In this document: positions 1 through 8,719 of the stretch, piece after piece
How the letters are laid out: every line of letters begins with the position of its first letter
Position numbering within the stretch: the first letter of the stretch is position 1
NCBI GenBank assembly: GCA_010092695.1
Contig: JAADJJ010000001.1
Location: 2,852,001 to 2,916,000, forward strand
DNA: 64,000 nucleotides
Direction: 5' to 3'
DNA from: Enterobacteriaceae bacterium 4M9
Lineage (GTDB): Bacteria; Pseudomonadota; Gammaproteobacteria; Enterobacterales; Enterobacteriaceae
Notes under the pieces: generated by a model
Databases searched by the model: none
What the model was told of the DNA's origin: nothing
The model's input: only the letters and a program-made list of their open reading frames with translations
Translations under genes and position numbers: made by a program

Positions 1-261
1 GACGGCTGGCTGCCGGAAACTGGCTTCACTGGACGCGATATGATGCGCTCAGACGTGGTGAATGCCGTGCTGGAAAAAGGCAGCGAGACCATTGTGCTGA
101 CGGACAGCAGCAAATTCGGCGTAATGCACCCTTACACGCTCGGCCCACAGCAACAGTTCAGCCGCATCATCACCGACGATGGTCTGGCATCATCAAGCCG
201 TGAGCTTCTTGAGCAGACGGGCATAAAGGTTGATATCATCCCGCGCTTCCCACTCAGCTAA
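1..261 (+). CDS. yciT: DeoR-family transcriptional regulator, C-terminal part (YciT-like)
   Basis: Only the last 86 codons are inside the window; the reading frame is open from base 1 and ends at a TAA. The visible part carries the DeoR-family C-terminal signature: a stretch ending in 'VLTDSSKFG', followed by a region with 'RIITDDGL'. This is the sugar-phosphate-sensing domain that follows an N-terminal helix-turn-helix lying outside the window. The position next to osmB matches E. coli yciT, a DeoR-type regulator linked to osmotic-stress control. The family call is firm; the specific name rests on the neighbourhood. Confidence 0.8.
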   Translation, partial: DGWLPETGFTGRDMMRSDVVNAVLEKGSETIVLTDSSKFGVMHPYTLGPQQQFSRIITDDGLASSSRELLEQTGIKVDIIPRFPLS

Positions 262-480
262 GTGTCGTTCTGGCACACTGATTCTCTTACGCACCCCGCG
301 CATTGCGCGGGCGCTATCCAGATAGTTCTGAACTAAATATTAAGATTATTTACCTGTCTTAATATCCTGCAAAACTTAAAATTACTATCAGCGATAAAAC
401 AGGATGTAATTATCACCCGAGTGATTTATAGCCTGTATCGCAGCGTTGTTCACACAAGCGCCTTAAGTGAGTAAAAACCA

Positions 481-488
481 CTATACTT
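481..488 (+). promoter_or_regulatory. Sigma-S-type -10 element of osmB
   Basis: The sequence CTATACTT, followed by TAAG, matches the RpoS-preferred extended -10 (CTATACTTAA) very closely. It lies about 47 bases upstream of the osmB start codon, and no good -35 is present, as is common for sigma-S promoters. E. coli osmB is known to be RpoS- and osmotically induced. The start site itself is inferred. Confidence 0.6.
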
Positions 489-534
489 TAAGGGAGACTT
501 GCTTTTGTGAATCCCATTTTCTGGAGAAAGTATT

Positions 535-750
535 ATGTCGATAAATAGCAAAAAAATCGCTGCTGCTGTACTGGCTGTTACCCTTGCAATGTCTCTGAGT
601 GCCTGTAGTAACTGGTCCAAACGCGACCGTAACACGGCAATCGGCGCTGGTGCAGGTGCAATCGGTGGCTCTATTCTGACCGATGGCAGCACCCTAGGTA
701 CGCTGGGTGGCGCGGCTGTAGGTGGGATTATCGGCCATCAGGTAAAATAA
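535..750 (+). CDS. osmB: Osmotically inducible lipoprotein OsmB
   Basis: A 71-aa small lipoprotein. Residues 1-23 form a signal peptide with a lipobox ending LSAC, so Cys24 would be lipidated. The mature part is glycine- and alanine-rich (GAGAGAIGG, GGAAVGGIIG), the glycine-zipper pattern of OsmB. A GGAG Shine-Dalgarno lies about 10 bases before the ATG. E. coli OsmB is 72 aa. It is an outer-membrane-associated protein of unclear biochemical role induced by hyperosmolarity and stationary phase. It is transcribed alone, from the sigma-S-like promoter upstream to a strong hairpin terminator shared with yciH. Confidence 0.95.
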   Translation: MSINSKKIAAAVLAVTLAMSLSACSNWSKRDRNTAIGAGAGAIGGSILTDGSTLGTLGGAAVGGIIGHQVK

Positions 751-818
751 GAGCCGGTAAATATAAGCGGAATGCTTTGACGTATTACTCACGTTGCGAA
801 ACAGGTCTGTCTTATACA

Positions 819-844
819 AAGGCCACGGTACATACCGTGGCCTT
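819..844. terminator. Bidirectional terminator between osmB and yciH
   Basis: An 11-bp perfect stem (AAGGCCACGGT / ACCGTGGCCTT) with a 4-base loop is followed by T-rich sequence on the plus strand. It sits between the convergent ends of osmB and yciH and can serve both. Confidence 0.85.
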
Positions 845-852
845 TTGCCGTT

Positions 853-1179
853 TTAGCCGCCGGCAAGCTTCACTTTCATGCCTTTCGCTTCCAGCAGCGA
901 CTTTATCAGTTCACGCTTATCGCCCTGAATTTCAATCACGCCATCCTTGAGCGCACCGCCGCAGCCGCATTTTTTCTTAAGTTCAGCCGCGATCTTTACC
1001 AGTTCGGCATCGTCGGCATCAATACCGGTAATCAGACATACGCCTTTACCTTTGCGCCCACTGGTCTGGCGCTGGATACGCACAATCCCATCGCCCCTGG
1101 GTCTTTGTTCCACCGCTTTGGGCTCATCAATACGCCCACTTTCGGTTGAATAAACAAGGCGGCTATTATCGTCACGCAT
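853..1179 (-). CDS. yciH: SUI1/eIF1-like translation factor YciH
   Basis: A 108-aa protein, the same length as E. coli YciH. It is a bacterial member of the eIF1/SUI1 family. The SUI1 domain covers about residues 30-105, with the basic loop 'RKGKGV' and the conserved 'KKCGCGG' segment. In E. coli it has been proposed to inhibit translation initiation at non-canonical starts under stress. The ATG overlaps the pyrF stop (TGATG), so the two genes are co-transcribed and translationally coupled. Confidence 0.93.
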   Translation of the reverse strand: MRDDNSRLVYSTESGRIDEPKAVEQRPRGDGIVRIQRQTSGRKGKGVCLITGIDADDAELVKIAAELKKKCGCGGALKDGVIEIQGDKRELIKSLLEAKGMKVKLAGG

Positions 1180-1913
1180 CAGGCAACTCCCTGCAATGAA
1201 GCCAGAATATCGCGCAGCGCCTGGGCCGGGTCAGCTGACTGTGTGATGGGGCGACCAATCACCATGTAATCCACGCCCGCACGCAGAGCTGCCTGCGGCG
1301 TCATGATGCGGCGTTGGTCACCGGCTGCACTGCCCTCAGGCCGAATACCTGGGGTGACCAGTTTAAAATCTGCACCGAAGGTATTTTCGAAGCGCTCCGC
1401 TTCCTGGGCGGAGCACACTATGCCGTCCAGTCCACATTGCTGGGTCAGGCGCGCCAGGCGCTCGGCATAATCAGCCGGGCTGATGTTCAGCCCAAGCTCA
1501 GCAAGATCGCTGGCTTCCATACTGGTCAGCACCGTCACCGCTATCAGCAGCGGCACCTGCTCACCAAATGGCTGCAACGCTTCACGTGCGGCACGCATCA
1601 TCCGCGCCCCACCGCTGGCGTGGACATTGACCATCCACACACCCAGTTCGGCCGCAGCGGCTACAGCTTTGGCGACGGTATTGGGAATATCGTGAAATTT
1701 AAGGTCGAGGAAAACCTCAAAACCGCGCTGGTGCAGGTCGCGCACAAACTGCGGCCCAAACAGCGTAAACATTTCTTTGCCGACTTTAAGGCGGCAGGAA
1801 CCCGGTTCAATCCGGTCAACAAAGGCCAGTGCGCTGTTTCTGTCGTCATAATCCAGCGCTACAACAACGGGAGAGTCCGTAACAATGCGGGAGGCGGTTT
1901 CGGCAGGCTTCAT
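1179..1913 (-). CDS. pyrF: Orotidine 5'-phosphate decarboxylase
   Basis: A 244-aa OMP decarboxylase (E. coli 245 aa) that converts orotidine monophosphate to UMP, the last step of de novo pyrimidine nucleotide synthesis. The catalytic DxKxxD motif is present as D70-K72-D75 within 'DLKFHDIPNT'. The phosphate-binding loop 'TPGIRPEG' and the C-terminal 'VIGRPIT' are intact. It is the first gene of a two-gene unit with yciH. The gap to lapB upstream is about 170 bases and probably holds its promoter; no strong operator was identified there. Confidence 0.96.
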   Translation of the reverse strand: MKPAETASRIVTDSPVVVALDYDDRNSALAFVDRIEPGSCRLKVGKEMFTLFGPQFVRDLHQRGFEVFLDLKFHDIPNTVAKAVAAAAELGVWMVNVHASGGARMMRAAREALQPFGEQVPLLIAVTVLTSMEASDLAELGLNISPADYAERLARLTQQCGLDGIVCSAQEAERFENTFGADFKLVTPGIRPEGSAAGDQRRIMTPQAALRAGVDYMVIGRPITQSADPAQALRDILASLQGVA

Positions 1914-2084
1914 AGCTGGTTCCTTTTGCGTGTCACAGAAAGTTAAACGGCACGCATTCTACCTGTCCCCCCGTTAAATTGACAGCGGCTATCCTGGTTG
2001 AGCCTGCATGGGCACGCGGTTTGCGTCTGGCAACAGTGCTCCTATCATTAGAATGTTGTAACTAAAGCGCCGTTTTTTTTAAAA

Positions 2085-3254
2085 TCACTGACCATCAAGT
2101 CCGCGAATCGGCTTGATCGTTGACCAGGAGCGGCACGACGGGCAGTGCCAATACATGGTAAAGGCGGTAAAACCGCACTTCTCACAGCGGTAGCGGGGTT
2201 TGGTGCGCAATTGCTCGCCAACCATATCACGCAGCGCCACCAGTCCTTCTTTCGCGCGCCCTTCTTCTGCTTCACTAACGTGGTAGTCCATCAGGCGATG
2301 GAACACGCGCGTGGTTGGGTGGCGTTGAAGCTGTTGAGTAATATACTCCTGCGCCGCCTCGCGCCCTTGCCTCTGCTCAATAATTTCGGCCAGCATCAGT
2401 TCGGCCGTCGCCCCGCTGTCTTCCTCCACGCAGCGGCGCAGGAAGTGTTCCCACTCCTGCGCTTTGCCCAGATGCTGATAGCAACTTTGCAGCATTTCCA
2501 GCGTTTCACTGACCAGGTTTTTATCCTGTTCAATGACACGCTCAAGATGCTCTACGGCACGGGCGTAGTCGCCGCGCGCCATAAAGATACGCCCCATCAT
2601 AATGGAGACGCGCGCGCTGTTGCGATCGGCGGCCGCACCCTTTTTGAGCAACGTCATGGCACGATCGAGATCGTCATTACCCATACACTGCAACGCCTGC
2701 TCACAGTAAAAATGGGCAATCTTGAGGCGCTGATTTTCTTTACCCAGCTTCACCAGGCGCTCTGCCGTGTCGATGGCCTTTTGCCAGTCGCTGGTAGCCT
2801 GGTAAATTTGCAACAGTTGCTGCAATGCGCTGTCGCGAAAATCGGTTTCATCCACCAGTTGGCTGAACATGTCTTCTGCACGGTCATACATACCCGCCGC
2901 CATATAATCGCGGCCAAGCTGCTGCACCGCCAGCAGGCGCTGATCGTAGCTCAGGGATGCACTTTCCATAAGGGACTGGTGAATGCGAATGGCGCGGTCA
3001 ACCTCACCGCGTGAGCGAAACAAGTTGCCGAGAGTGAGATGGGCTTCAACGGTGCTGGTATCCTCTTTTAACATATCGAGGAACAGATCTACCGCTTTGT
3101 CCTGCTGATTGGAGAGTAAAAAGTTGACTCCCGCCACGTATTCACGCGACAGGCGGTTAGCTTCCTGCTGCTTATCCTGGTGCGCACTTCTGCGACCCAT
3201 ATACCAGCCGTAGGCGGCCGCAATGGGCAAAAGCAGAAATAACAACTCCAGCAT
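2085..3254 (-). CDS. lapB: LPS assembly protein LapB (YciM)
   Basis: A 389-aa protein, identical in length to E. coli LapB. It has an N-terminal membrane anchor (about residues 1-18), tandem TPR helices through most of the protein, and a C-terminal rubredoxin-type metal site with CxxC pairs ('CEKCG' and 'CPSC'). LapB is a cytoplasmic-facing adaptor that brings LpxC to FtsH for degradation and so balances LPS against phospholipid synthesis. It forms an operon with lapA, whose stop codon lies only six bases upstream of the lapB start. Confidence 0.96.
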   Translation of the reverse strand: MLELLFLLLPIAAAYGWYMGRRSAHQDKQQEANRLSREYVAGVNFLLSNQQDKAVDLFLDMLKEDTSTVEAHLTLGNLFRSRGEVDRAIRIHQSLMESASLSYDQRLLAVQQLGRDYMAAGMYDRAEDMFSQLVDETDFRDSALQQLLQIYQATSDWQKAIDTAERLVKLGKENQRLKIAHFYCEQALQCMGNDDLDRAMTLLKKGAAADRNSARVSIMMGRIFMARGDYARAVEHLERVIEQDKNLVSETLEMLQSCYQHLGKAQEWEHFLRRCVEEDSGATAELMLAEIIEQRQGREAAQEYITQQLQRHPTTRVFHRLMDYHVSEAEEGRAKEGLVALRDMVGEQLRTKPRYRCEKCGFTAFTMYWHCPSCRSWSTIKPIRGLDGQ

Positions 3255-3260
3255 CGTGAA

Positions 3261-3572
3261 TTATTCCTTCACTGGTTCAGGCATGGTTGTTGGCGTACCT
3301 ACAACGTTTGAGGCGATAAGCTGCTGTTCCAGTTTTTTGATTCGACGCTCTGCACGCATTAACGAAACTCGAACGCGCAACCAGAACAGGCCACAAATGA
3401 CCCAGCCAATGACAAAGCCCGCACCAAACAGCACTGCCAGCAGCGTCGAAATGCTGAAGTTACCTTGCGCAAGAAGGTAGTTAAAGTGCACCTGAGTGCC
3501 ATTTTGCGCCCCCAGCGTCACTGAAACGATGAATATCGCCAGGACCAGCAATAAGATCACTAAGTATTTCAC
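3261..3572 (-). CDS. lapA: LPS assembly protein LapA (YciS)
   Basis: A 103-aa inner-membrane protein with two transmembrane segments (about residues 2-22 and 42-65), then a basic coiled-coil tail, typical of LapA (E. coli 102 aa). The frame is open further upstream to an ATG, but the GTG at 3572 is preferred: it has a GGGAAG Shine-Dalgarno and starts the protein at 'VKYLVILL', which aligns with the family N-terminus. Partner of LapB in the same operon, acting in LPS homeostasis. Confidence 0.92.
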   Translation of the reverse strand: MKYLVILLLVLAIFIVSVTLGAQNGTQVHFNYLLAQGNFSISTLLAVLFGAGFVIGWVICGLFWLRVRVSLMRAERRIKKLEQQLIASNVVGTPTTMPEPVKE

Positions 3573-3720
3573 ATCACTTCCCGTATGTTTTAATTGGATA
3601 AATTCTGTCCAGAACATCATGTTCAGCGCTATAAATTACCATTTCCCTTAGTGGCGGGGAATCATTAAGCGTCTGTTAATCTCTAATTAATGGGGGCTAC
3701 GGGTACCTTTTGCAACCCAC

Positions 3721-4488
3721 TCAGCCCTCGGAGTCATGACGTTCAGCTATTTCAACCTGCTCTTCACGTGGCGGTGCCAGCGGTCCACACAGGCGCTGCG
3801 TAAGCCAGCAGGCAATTGTGACCAGCAGCCAGGAAATCAGCGTTGCGGCAATGAGATCCCGCGGCCAGTGCATGCCGAGCAGCATACGGCTACTCATTAC
3901 CGCGCATGCCCACACCATGAGTACGACAATGGTCACCACCCTGCGACGCGGCCATAGCAGCCCCACCGCAAGCAACGCCCAGCTGGCAGCAAACATCGTG
4001 TGTCCGGAAGGGAAAGCAAAACCGGTTTCATTCTGCCAGTGACTGCGCAGCCAGGCCGGGACCTGCGTTTCTTTCTCCAGCTGACGCGCCACAAGCTCGC
4101 TGCGTGCCTTACGCTTTAAATTGTAGAACTGCTCAACCGGAACGCTACGGGATTTTTCCAGCCACACCACATACGGACGCGGTGCCTGAACCTGCTCTTT
4201 AATCACCGACTTTGCCCCCTGCCCCAGCAGGATGGCCCCACCCAGCAGCGCAAACAACACCAACGCCGCCTTAAGCCGAAAGCGCAGACACCATAAAAAC
4301 CAGCAAAACAACACAACGTGCGTGATGAGCCCCCAGGGTTGCGTAACCGTTTCTGTGACCCAATACATGGCCTTCAGCCAGCGAGAATCTGAACCTGGTT
4401 GCCACTGCCAACCCCAAAGCAAGGTCAGTACCGGAATAATGAGCAACAGCAGCGCCGCAAGCGCGGTACGTCTGGCGATAGGCAGCAT
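3721..4488 (-). CDS. pgpB: Phosphatidylglycerophosphatase B
   Basis: A 255-aa PAP2-superfamily integral membrane phosphatase (E. coli 254 aa). All three catalytic motifs are present: K-x6-RP ('KEQVQAPRP' region), PSGH ('FAFPSGHTM'), and SR-x5-H-x3-D ('SRMLLGMHWPRD'). It dephosphorylates phosphatidylglycerol phosphate, undecaprenyl pyrophosphate and related lipids on the periplasmic side. The ATG at 4488 is chosen over an in-frame one 30 bases upstream because it has a good GAGGAAA ribosome site and matches the family start. Divergent from ribA. Confidence 0.95.
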   Translation of the reverse strand: MLPIARRTALAALLLLIIPVLTLLWGWQWQPGSDSRWLKAMYWVTETVTQPWGLITHVVLFCWFLWCLRFRLKAALVLFALLGGAILLGQGAKSVIKEQVQAPRPYVVWLEKSRSVPVEQFYNLKRKARSELVARQLEKETQVPAWLRSHWQNETGFAFPSGHTMFAASWALLAVGLLWPRRRVVTIVVLMVWACAVMSSRMLLGMHWPRDLIAATLISWLLVTIACWLTQRLCGPLAPPREEQVEIAERHDSEG

Positions 4489-4697
4489 GTTTTTTTCCTC
4501 GTGAGCGAAACCGTTCAAGGATAACCGAAAAAGTGCACCAGCGGTAAAACAGCACGTGACGTAAATAGCGAAAATAGCGGGCTACACTGTCGGGGAGGCG
4601 TTTATGCCCCGGATGTGGCAAAATAACGAATAATAATTGCATACAGCCAGCTAACTGGCAGACGCCTGCGGGCGTGATATGTGTACTGGAGAATCAC

Positions 4698-5288
4698 ATG
4701 CAGCTTAAACGTGTGGCAGAGTGCAAACTGCCAACCCCCTGGGGCGATTTCCTGATGGTGGGTTTTGAAGAACTGGCAACCGGACAGGACCATGTCGCAC
4801 TGGTTTATGGTGACACCAGCGGCAGCGCCCCAGTGCTGGCGCGCGTGCATTCCGAATGCCTTACCGGCGATGCCCTGTTCAGCCTGCGCTGCGATTGCGG
4901 TTTCCAACTGGAGGCTGCGCTGACGCGCATTGCTGAAGAAGGTCGCGGTATTCTGCTTTATCACCGTCAGGAAGGCCGCAATATCGGCCTGCTGAATAAA
5001 ATCCGCGCCTATGCGTTGCAGGACCAGGGCTACGATACGGTGGAAGCTAACCATCAGCTCGGGTTTGCTGCTGACGAGCGCGACTTCACCCTGTGTGCCG
5101 ATATGTTTAAACTGCTAGGCGTAGAAGCCGTGCGCCTGCTCACCAACAACCCACGCAAGGTCGAGATCCTGACTGAAGCCGGTATTAACATTGTTGAGCG
5201 CGTACCGCTGATAGTCGGTCGCAATCCAAAAAACGAACGCTATCTTGATACCAAAGCCGCACGCATGGGGCATCTGCTTTCTGAGTAA
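4698..5288 (+). CDS. ribA: GTP cyclohydrolase II
   Basis: A 196-aa enzyme that opens the imidazole ring of GTP, the first committed step of riboflavin synthesis. Zinc ligands Cys54, Cys65 and Cys67 are visible in 'HSECLTGDALFSLRCDCG', and the catalytic region 'YHRQEGRNIGL' is intact. The ATG at 4698 has a GGAG site and gives the usual length; an upstream in-frame ATG adds eight residues and is not preferred. A single-gene unit, ended by a terminator shared with acnA. Confidence 0.97.
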   Translation: MQLKRVAECKLPTPWGDFLMVGFEELATGQDHVALVYGDTSGSAPVLARVHSECLTGDALFSLRCDCGFQLEAALTRIAEEGRGILLYHRQEGRNIGLLNKIRAYALQDQGYDTVEANHQLGFAADERDFTLCADMFKLLGVEAVRLLTNNPRKVEILTEAGINIVERVPLIVGRNPKNERYLDTKAARMGHLLSE

Positions 5289-5304
5289 CGCCAATGCATA
5301 AGAA

Positions 5305-5331
5305 AAAGGCCTGCAATGCAGGCCTTTCTTT
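5305..5331. terminator. Bidirectional terminator between ribA and acnA
   Basis: A 10-bp perfect stem AAAGGCCTGC / GCAGGCCTTT with a 3-base loop is followed by a T-run on the plus strand and preceded by an A-run, so it can end both convergent transcripts. Confidence 0.88.
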
Positions 5332-8007
5332 TTAGTTCAGCATGTTGCGAATCACATAGTGCAAAATACCGTCGTTCTGGTAGTAGGTGAGTTCGGTTGC
5401 CGTATCAATGCGGCAACGGCAGTCCACCTGCTCAGTATGGCCGTCAGCATAGGTCAGCATGACGGGCACCGTCGCCCCTGGCTTGAGTGCGGCCAGGTTA
5501 CTGATATCAATGCGCTCTTCACCGCTTAACTTAAGCGTTTTTCGCGTAACACCCTGCGGGAACTCCAGCGGCAATATGCCCATACCAATCAGGTTAGAGC
5601 GATGAATACGCTCGAAGGATTCGGCAATCACCACACGAATACCCAGCAGGCGTGGGCCTTTGGCTGCCCAGTCCCGGCTTGAGCCTGAACCGTATTCTTT
5701 ACCTGCGATCACCGCCAGCGGGACGCCCTGCTCTTTATAGGCCATCGCCGCGTCGTAAATAGCCACCACGTTGTTTCCCGGCAGCTGACGCGTCATACCC
5801 CCTTCCACGCCCGGCACCATCTCATTACGAATACGGATATTGGCAAACGTGCCGCGCATCATCACTTCATGGTTGCCACGCCGCGATCCGTAAGAGTTAA
5901 AGTCATCACGCGCAACGCCGTGCGACTGGAGGTAACGCCCTGCCGGGCTGTCGGCTTTGATGCTGCCCGCAGGTGAGATATGGTCGGTTGTGACTGAATC
6001 ACCCAGTATGGCCAGTAGCCGCGCACCGTGAATATCTTTCACAGGTTCTGGCTGCGCGCGCATCTCATTAAAGAACGGCGTCAGGCGAATGTAGGTGGAA
6101 TCCTCCTGCCAGCCATAGGTGTCTGACGTTTCGACCTCAATCTGCTTCCACTCTGGCGTCCCTTCGAACACCTCAGCGTATTCCTTACGGAACATCGCCG
6201 TAGACACTTGCGCTACTGCCTGACTGATTTCCTGCGTCGACGGCCAGATATCCTTGAGGTAGACCGGTTTGCCGGTTTTGTCCTCACCCAACGGCTCGCT
6301 CACCAGATTCACATTCATGTTGCCCGCCAGCGCATATGCGACCACCAACGGCGGTGATGCCAGCCAGTTCGTTTTGACCAGCGGATGAATGCGCCCTTCA
6401 AAGTTGCGGTTGCCGGAAAGCACCGCACCAACTGTCAGGTCTGCCTGGCGAATGGCTTGTTCAATTGGCTCCGGCAGTGGGCCAGAGTTACCAATACAGG
6501 TCGTACACCCATAGCCGACAAGGTTAAAACCCAGCGCATCGAGATACGGCGTTAGTTTTGCTTTCGCCAGATAGTCCGACACCACCTTCGAGCCGGGCGC
6601 CAGCGATGCCTTTACCCAGGGTTTGCGTACCAGTCCACACTCTGCGGCTTTCTTCGCGAGCAGGCCCGCGGCCATCAGCACGCTGGGGTTGGAGGTGTTG
6701 GTACAGGAGGTTATGGCCGCGATAACCACGGCACCGTCGGGCAGTTGCTCACGCTTGCCGTCAAGCGTATACGCAACAGGCGGGCGAGCTTTGCCAGCGG
6801 TATTGAGCTCCAGCTCTTCGCTGGCCTTGAATGCCTTTGGCACCTCACCCAGTGCCACCCGGTCTTGCGGACGTTTCGGCCCGGCAAGACTTGCCTCGAC
6901 CTCACCCATATCCAGCGCAAGCGTACTGGTAAAGACCGGCTCGTCGCCCATGTTGCGCCACATGCCCTGCGCTTTGGCATACGCCTCCACCAGCGCGACC
7001 TGTTCATCACTGCGCCCGCTCAGGCGCAGGTAATCAAGCGTCACGCCATCCACCGGGAAAAAGCCGCAGGTCGCGCCATATTCCGGCGCCATGTTCGCGA
7101 TGGTCGCACGGTCTGCCAGCGGCAGCGAGTCCAGGCCATCGCCATAGAATTCAACAAACTTACTGACCACGCCGTGCTTACGCAGCATCTGCGTTACGGT
7201 CAGCACCAGGTCGGTAGCGGTAATGCCCTCGCGCAGCTTACCCGTGAGTTTAAAACCCACCACATCCGGGATCAGCATCGAAACCGGCTGGCCGAGCATC
7301 GCCGCCTCAGCTTCAATCCCCCCCACTCCCCAACCCAGCACGCCAAGGCCGTTAATCATCGTGGTGTGGGAGTCGGTACCGACCAGCGTGTCAGGGTAAG
7401 CCACTGTCTCGCCGTTTTGCTCTTCACTCCACACGGTTTTACCCAGGTATTCCAGGTTAACCTGATGGCAGATGCCGGTGCCAGGTGGCACAACGCTAAA
7501 GCGGCTGAAGGCCTGCTGGCCCCAACGCAGGAACACATAGCGCTCATGGTTGCGCGCCATCTCAAGCTTAACGTTGGCACCAAACGCATCGTCATCACCA
7601 AAATGATCGACTGTGACCGAGTGGTCAATAACGAGGTCAACCGGCGACAGCGGGTTAACCTTGTCCACGTTACCGCCCAGACGTTTGACCGCCTCGCGCA
7701 TGGCGGCAAGATCCACCACCGCCGGTACACCGGTAAAATCCTGCATTAATACACGCGCCGGGCGGTAGGCAATTTCCCGCTCTGCATGAGCCGTTTTCAG
7801 CCAGTCAGCCAGCGCCTGGATGTCTTTGTGCGTGACGGAGTCGCCATCCTGCCAGCGCAGCAGGTTTTCGAGCAGGACTTTTAGGGATTTTGGCAGGCGG
7901 GATAGCTCGCCCAGAAGGGATTCGGCTTTTGCCAGACTGTAATAACGGTAGTTTTTATTGTTTACCTGCAGTATCTCCCGGCAGGCTTCGTGTAGGGATG
8001 ACGACAT
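5332..8007 (-). CDS. acnA: Aconitate hydratase A
   Basis: An 891-aa monomeric aconitase (identical length to E. coli AcnA), interconverting citrate and isocitrate in the TCA and glyoxylate cycles. The three [4Fe-4S] cysteines are present: one in 'SCTNTSNPS' (about residue 435) and two in 'GCTTCIGNSGP' (about 501 and 504). The swivel domain (from about residue 660) is complete. The ATG at 8007 is preceded by a strong GGAGGAG site; an ORF extension of six codons upstream is not needed. AcnA is the stress and stationary-phase aconitase in enterics and is also an iron-responsive mRNA-binding protein when apo. Monocistronic. Confidence 0.97.
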   Translation of the reverse strand: MSSSLHEACREILQVNNKNYRYYSLAKAESLLGELSRLPKSLKVLLENLLRWQDGDSVTHKDIQALADWLKTAHAEREIAYRPARVLMQDFTGVPAVVDLAAMREAVKRLGGNVDKVNPLSPVDLVIDHSVTVDHFGDDDAFGANVKLEMARNHERYVFLRWGQQAFSRFSVVPPGTGICHQVNLEYLGKTVWSEEQNGETVAYPDTLVGTDSHTTMINGLGVLGWGVGGIEAEAAMLGQPVSMLIPDVVGFKLTGKLREGITATDLVLTVTQMLRKHGVVSKFVEFYGDGLDSLPLADRATIANMAPEYGATCGFFPVDGVTLDYLRLSGRSDEQVALVEAYAKAQGMWRNMGDEPVFTSTLALDMGEVEASLAGPKRPQDRVALGEVPKAFKASEELELNTAGKARPPVAYTLDGKREQLPDGAVVIAAITSCTNTSNPSVLMAAGLLAKKAAECGLVRKPWVKASLAPGSKVVSDYLAKAKLTPYLDALGFNLVGYGCTTCIGNSGPLPEPIEQAIRQADLTVGAVLSGNRNFEGRIHPLVKTNWLASPPLVVAYALAGNMNVNLVSEPLGEDKTGKPVYLKDIWPSTQEISQAVAQVSTAMFRKEYAEVFEGTPEWKQIEVETSDTYGWQEDSTYIRLTPFFNEMRAQPEPVKDIHGARLLAILGDSVTTDHISPAGSIKADSPAGRYLQSHGVARDDFNSYGSRRGNHEVMMRGTFANIRIRNEMVPGVEGGMTRQLPGNNVVAIYDAAMAYKEQGVPLAVIAGKEYGSGSSRDWAAKGPRLLGIRVVIAESFERIHRSNLIGMGILPLEFPQGVTRKTLKLSGEERIDISNLAALKPGATVPVMLTYADGHTEQVDCRCRIDTATELTYYQNDGILHYVIRNMLN

Positions 8008-8146
8008 AACTCCTCCATTTACCATGAAAAGAGAAACCCGGAATGATGTTTGGGTTTGTCTTTAAAGATAACACAAAAGAGGTGTAACGTTTTGATAACA
8101 ACCCGAAATGCTAAACGCCTGCCACGGCGCTAAGATGATGAAAAGA

Positions 8147-8170
8147 AACGCCCGGCTTGTACCGGGCGTT
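8147..8170 (-). terminator. Terminator of ymiC
   Basis: A 9-bp GC-rich stem AACGCCCGG / CCGGGCGTT followed, reading on the minus strand, by TTTCTTTT. It lies five bases beyond the ymiC stop codon. Confidence 0.8.
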
Positions 8171-8175
8171 TTGAT

Positions 8176-8271
8176 TTAGCGAGTGATAATCCAGATAAGC
8201 TGCGCCCAGAATGCCACTGAGAGGCTAAAAACGCTGAGCCATGACCAGTATTTAAGGTGATATCGATTCAT
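8176..8271 (-). CDS. ymiC: Micro-protein YmiC, single membrane helix
   Basis: A 31-aa ORF found by translating the acnA-cysB gap. It contains 'KYWSWLSVFSLSVAFW' and ends 'WIITR'; the shared KYWSW and FSLS elements, the tryptophan-rich helix and the 31-aa length match E. coli YmiC, which lies in the same interval. One hydrophobic helix covers about residues 10-29, so a small inner-membrane protein is likely. No function is established. The start lacks a strong Shine-Dalgarno, but the downstream terminator and conserved position support it. Confidence 0.82.
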   Translation of the reverse strand: MNRYHLKYWSWLSVFSLSVAFWAQLIWIITR

Positions 8272-8416
8272 AGTAACGGCGTGAGTAAGTTCAGATAATG
8301 AATAAACTGATTAACTCATCAGTTCACGAAATGCTGTGTGCAGTCTTGCATGCAGTTCGGTAATAATCTTAAAAATGTTATTACGTCACACTAAATAGTT
8401 TTTAATTAAATGAGAA

Positions 8417-8584
8417 TTATTGTTTTTTACGTTCATCACTGGCAAACAGGTCAATAAAAGCCTGCTGATCGTCAGTTAACTTCCAGGACTCCGGGACCGT
8501 TGAAGACGCATGACGACGACGTTTACGCCGGTCACCTTTACGACACATTTGCCCCGCAGGTACAGCACCAGGCAATACCGCCAT
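8417..8584 (-). CDS. yciX: Small basic protein YciX
   Basis: A 55-aa ORF starting three bases after the ymiA stop, so the two are probably translationally coupled. The N-terminal half is basic, with the run 'RKGDRRKRRRH'; the C-terminal half, from 'PESWKLTDDQQAFIDLF', looks like a short amphipathic helix. E. coli has a ymiA-yciX pair in the same place, and the length agrees. Function is unknown; the arginine-rich segment suggests nucleic-acid or ribosome contact, which is inference only. Confidence 0.75.
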   Translation of the reverse strand: MAVLPGAVPAGQMCRKGDRRKRRRHASSTVPESWKLTDDQQAFIDLFASDERKKQ

Positions 8585-8587
8585 AAC

Positions 8588-8719
8588 TTAACCCCAGAAT
8601 TTCCACGCCAGGAGCGCCACAACCAGCCAGAACAGCGCTGAAACCGCAAAAACGGCTAACCATGCTTTACGCTTCAGTTCAGGGTCCCTCTGCGACGGCA
8701 TATCCTTTTTTGATGACAT
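8588..8719 (-). CDS. ymiA: Micro-protein YmiA, single membrane helix
   Basis: A 43-aa ORF: a short polar N-terminus with 'RDPELKRKAWLAVF', then one hydrophobic helix ending 'LLAWKFWG'. This matches E. coli YmiA, including the PELKRKAWLAVF core. The ATG at 8719 has a GAGG site six bases upstream; an in-frame ATG at 8731 would add four residues. Likely a small inner-membrane protein with the charged end in the cytoplasm. First gene of a two-gene unit with yciX. Function unknown. Confidence 0.82.
   Translation of the reverse strand: MSSKKDMPSQRDPELKRKAWLAVFAVSALFWLVVALLAWKFWG

Noticed and set aside
2009..2025. A PurR-like half site (CGGTTTGCGT) upstream of pyrF
   Set aside because: Only one half resembles the consensus; the other arm does not match, so it was not listed as an operator.
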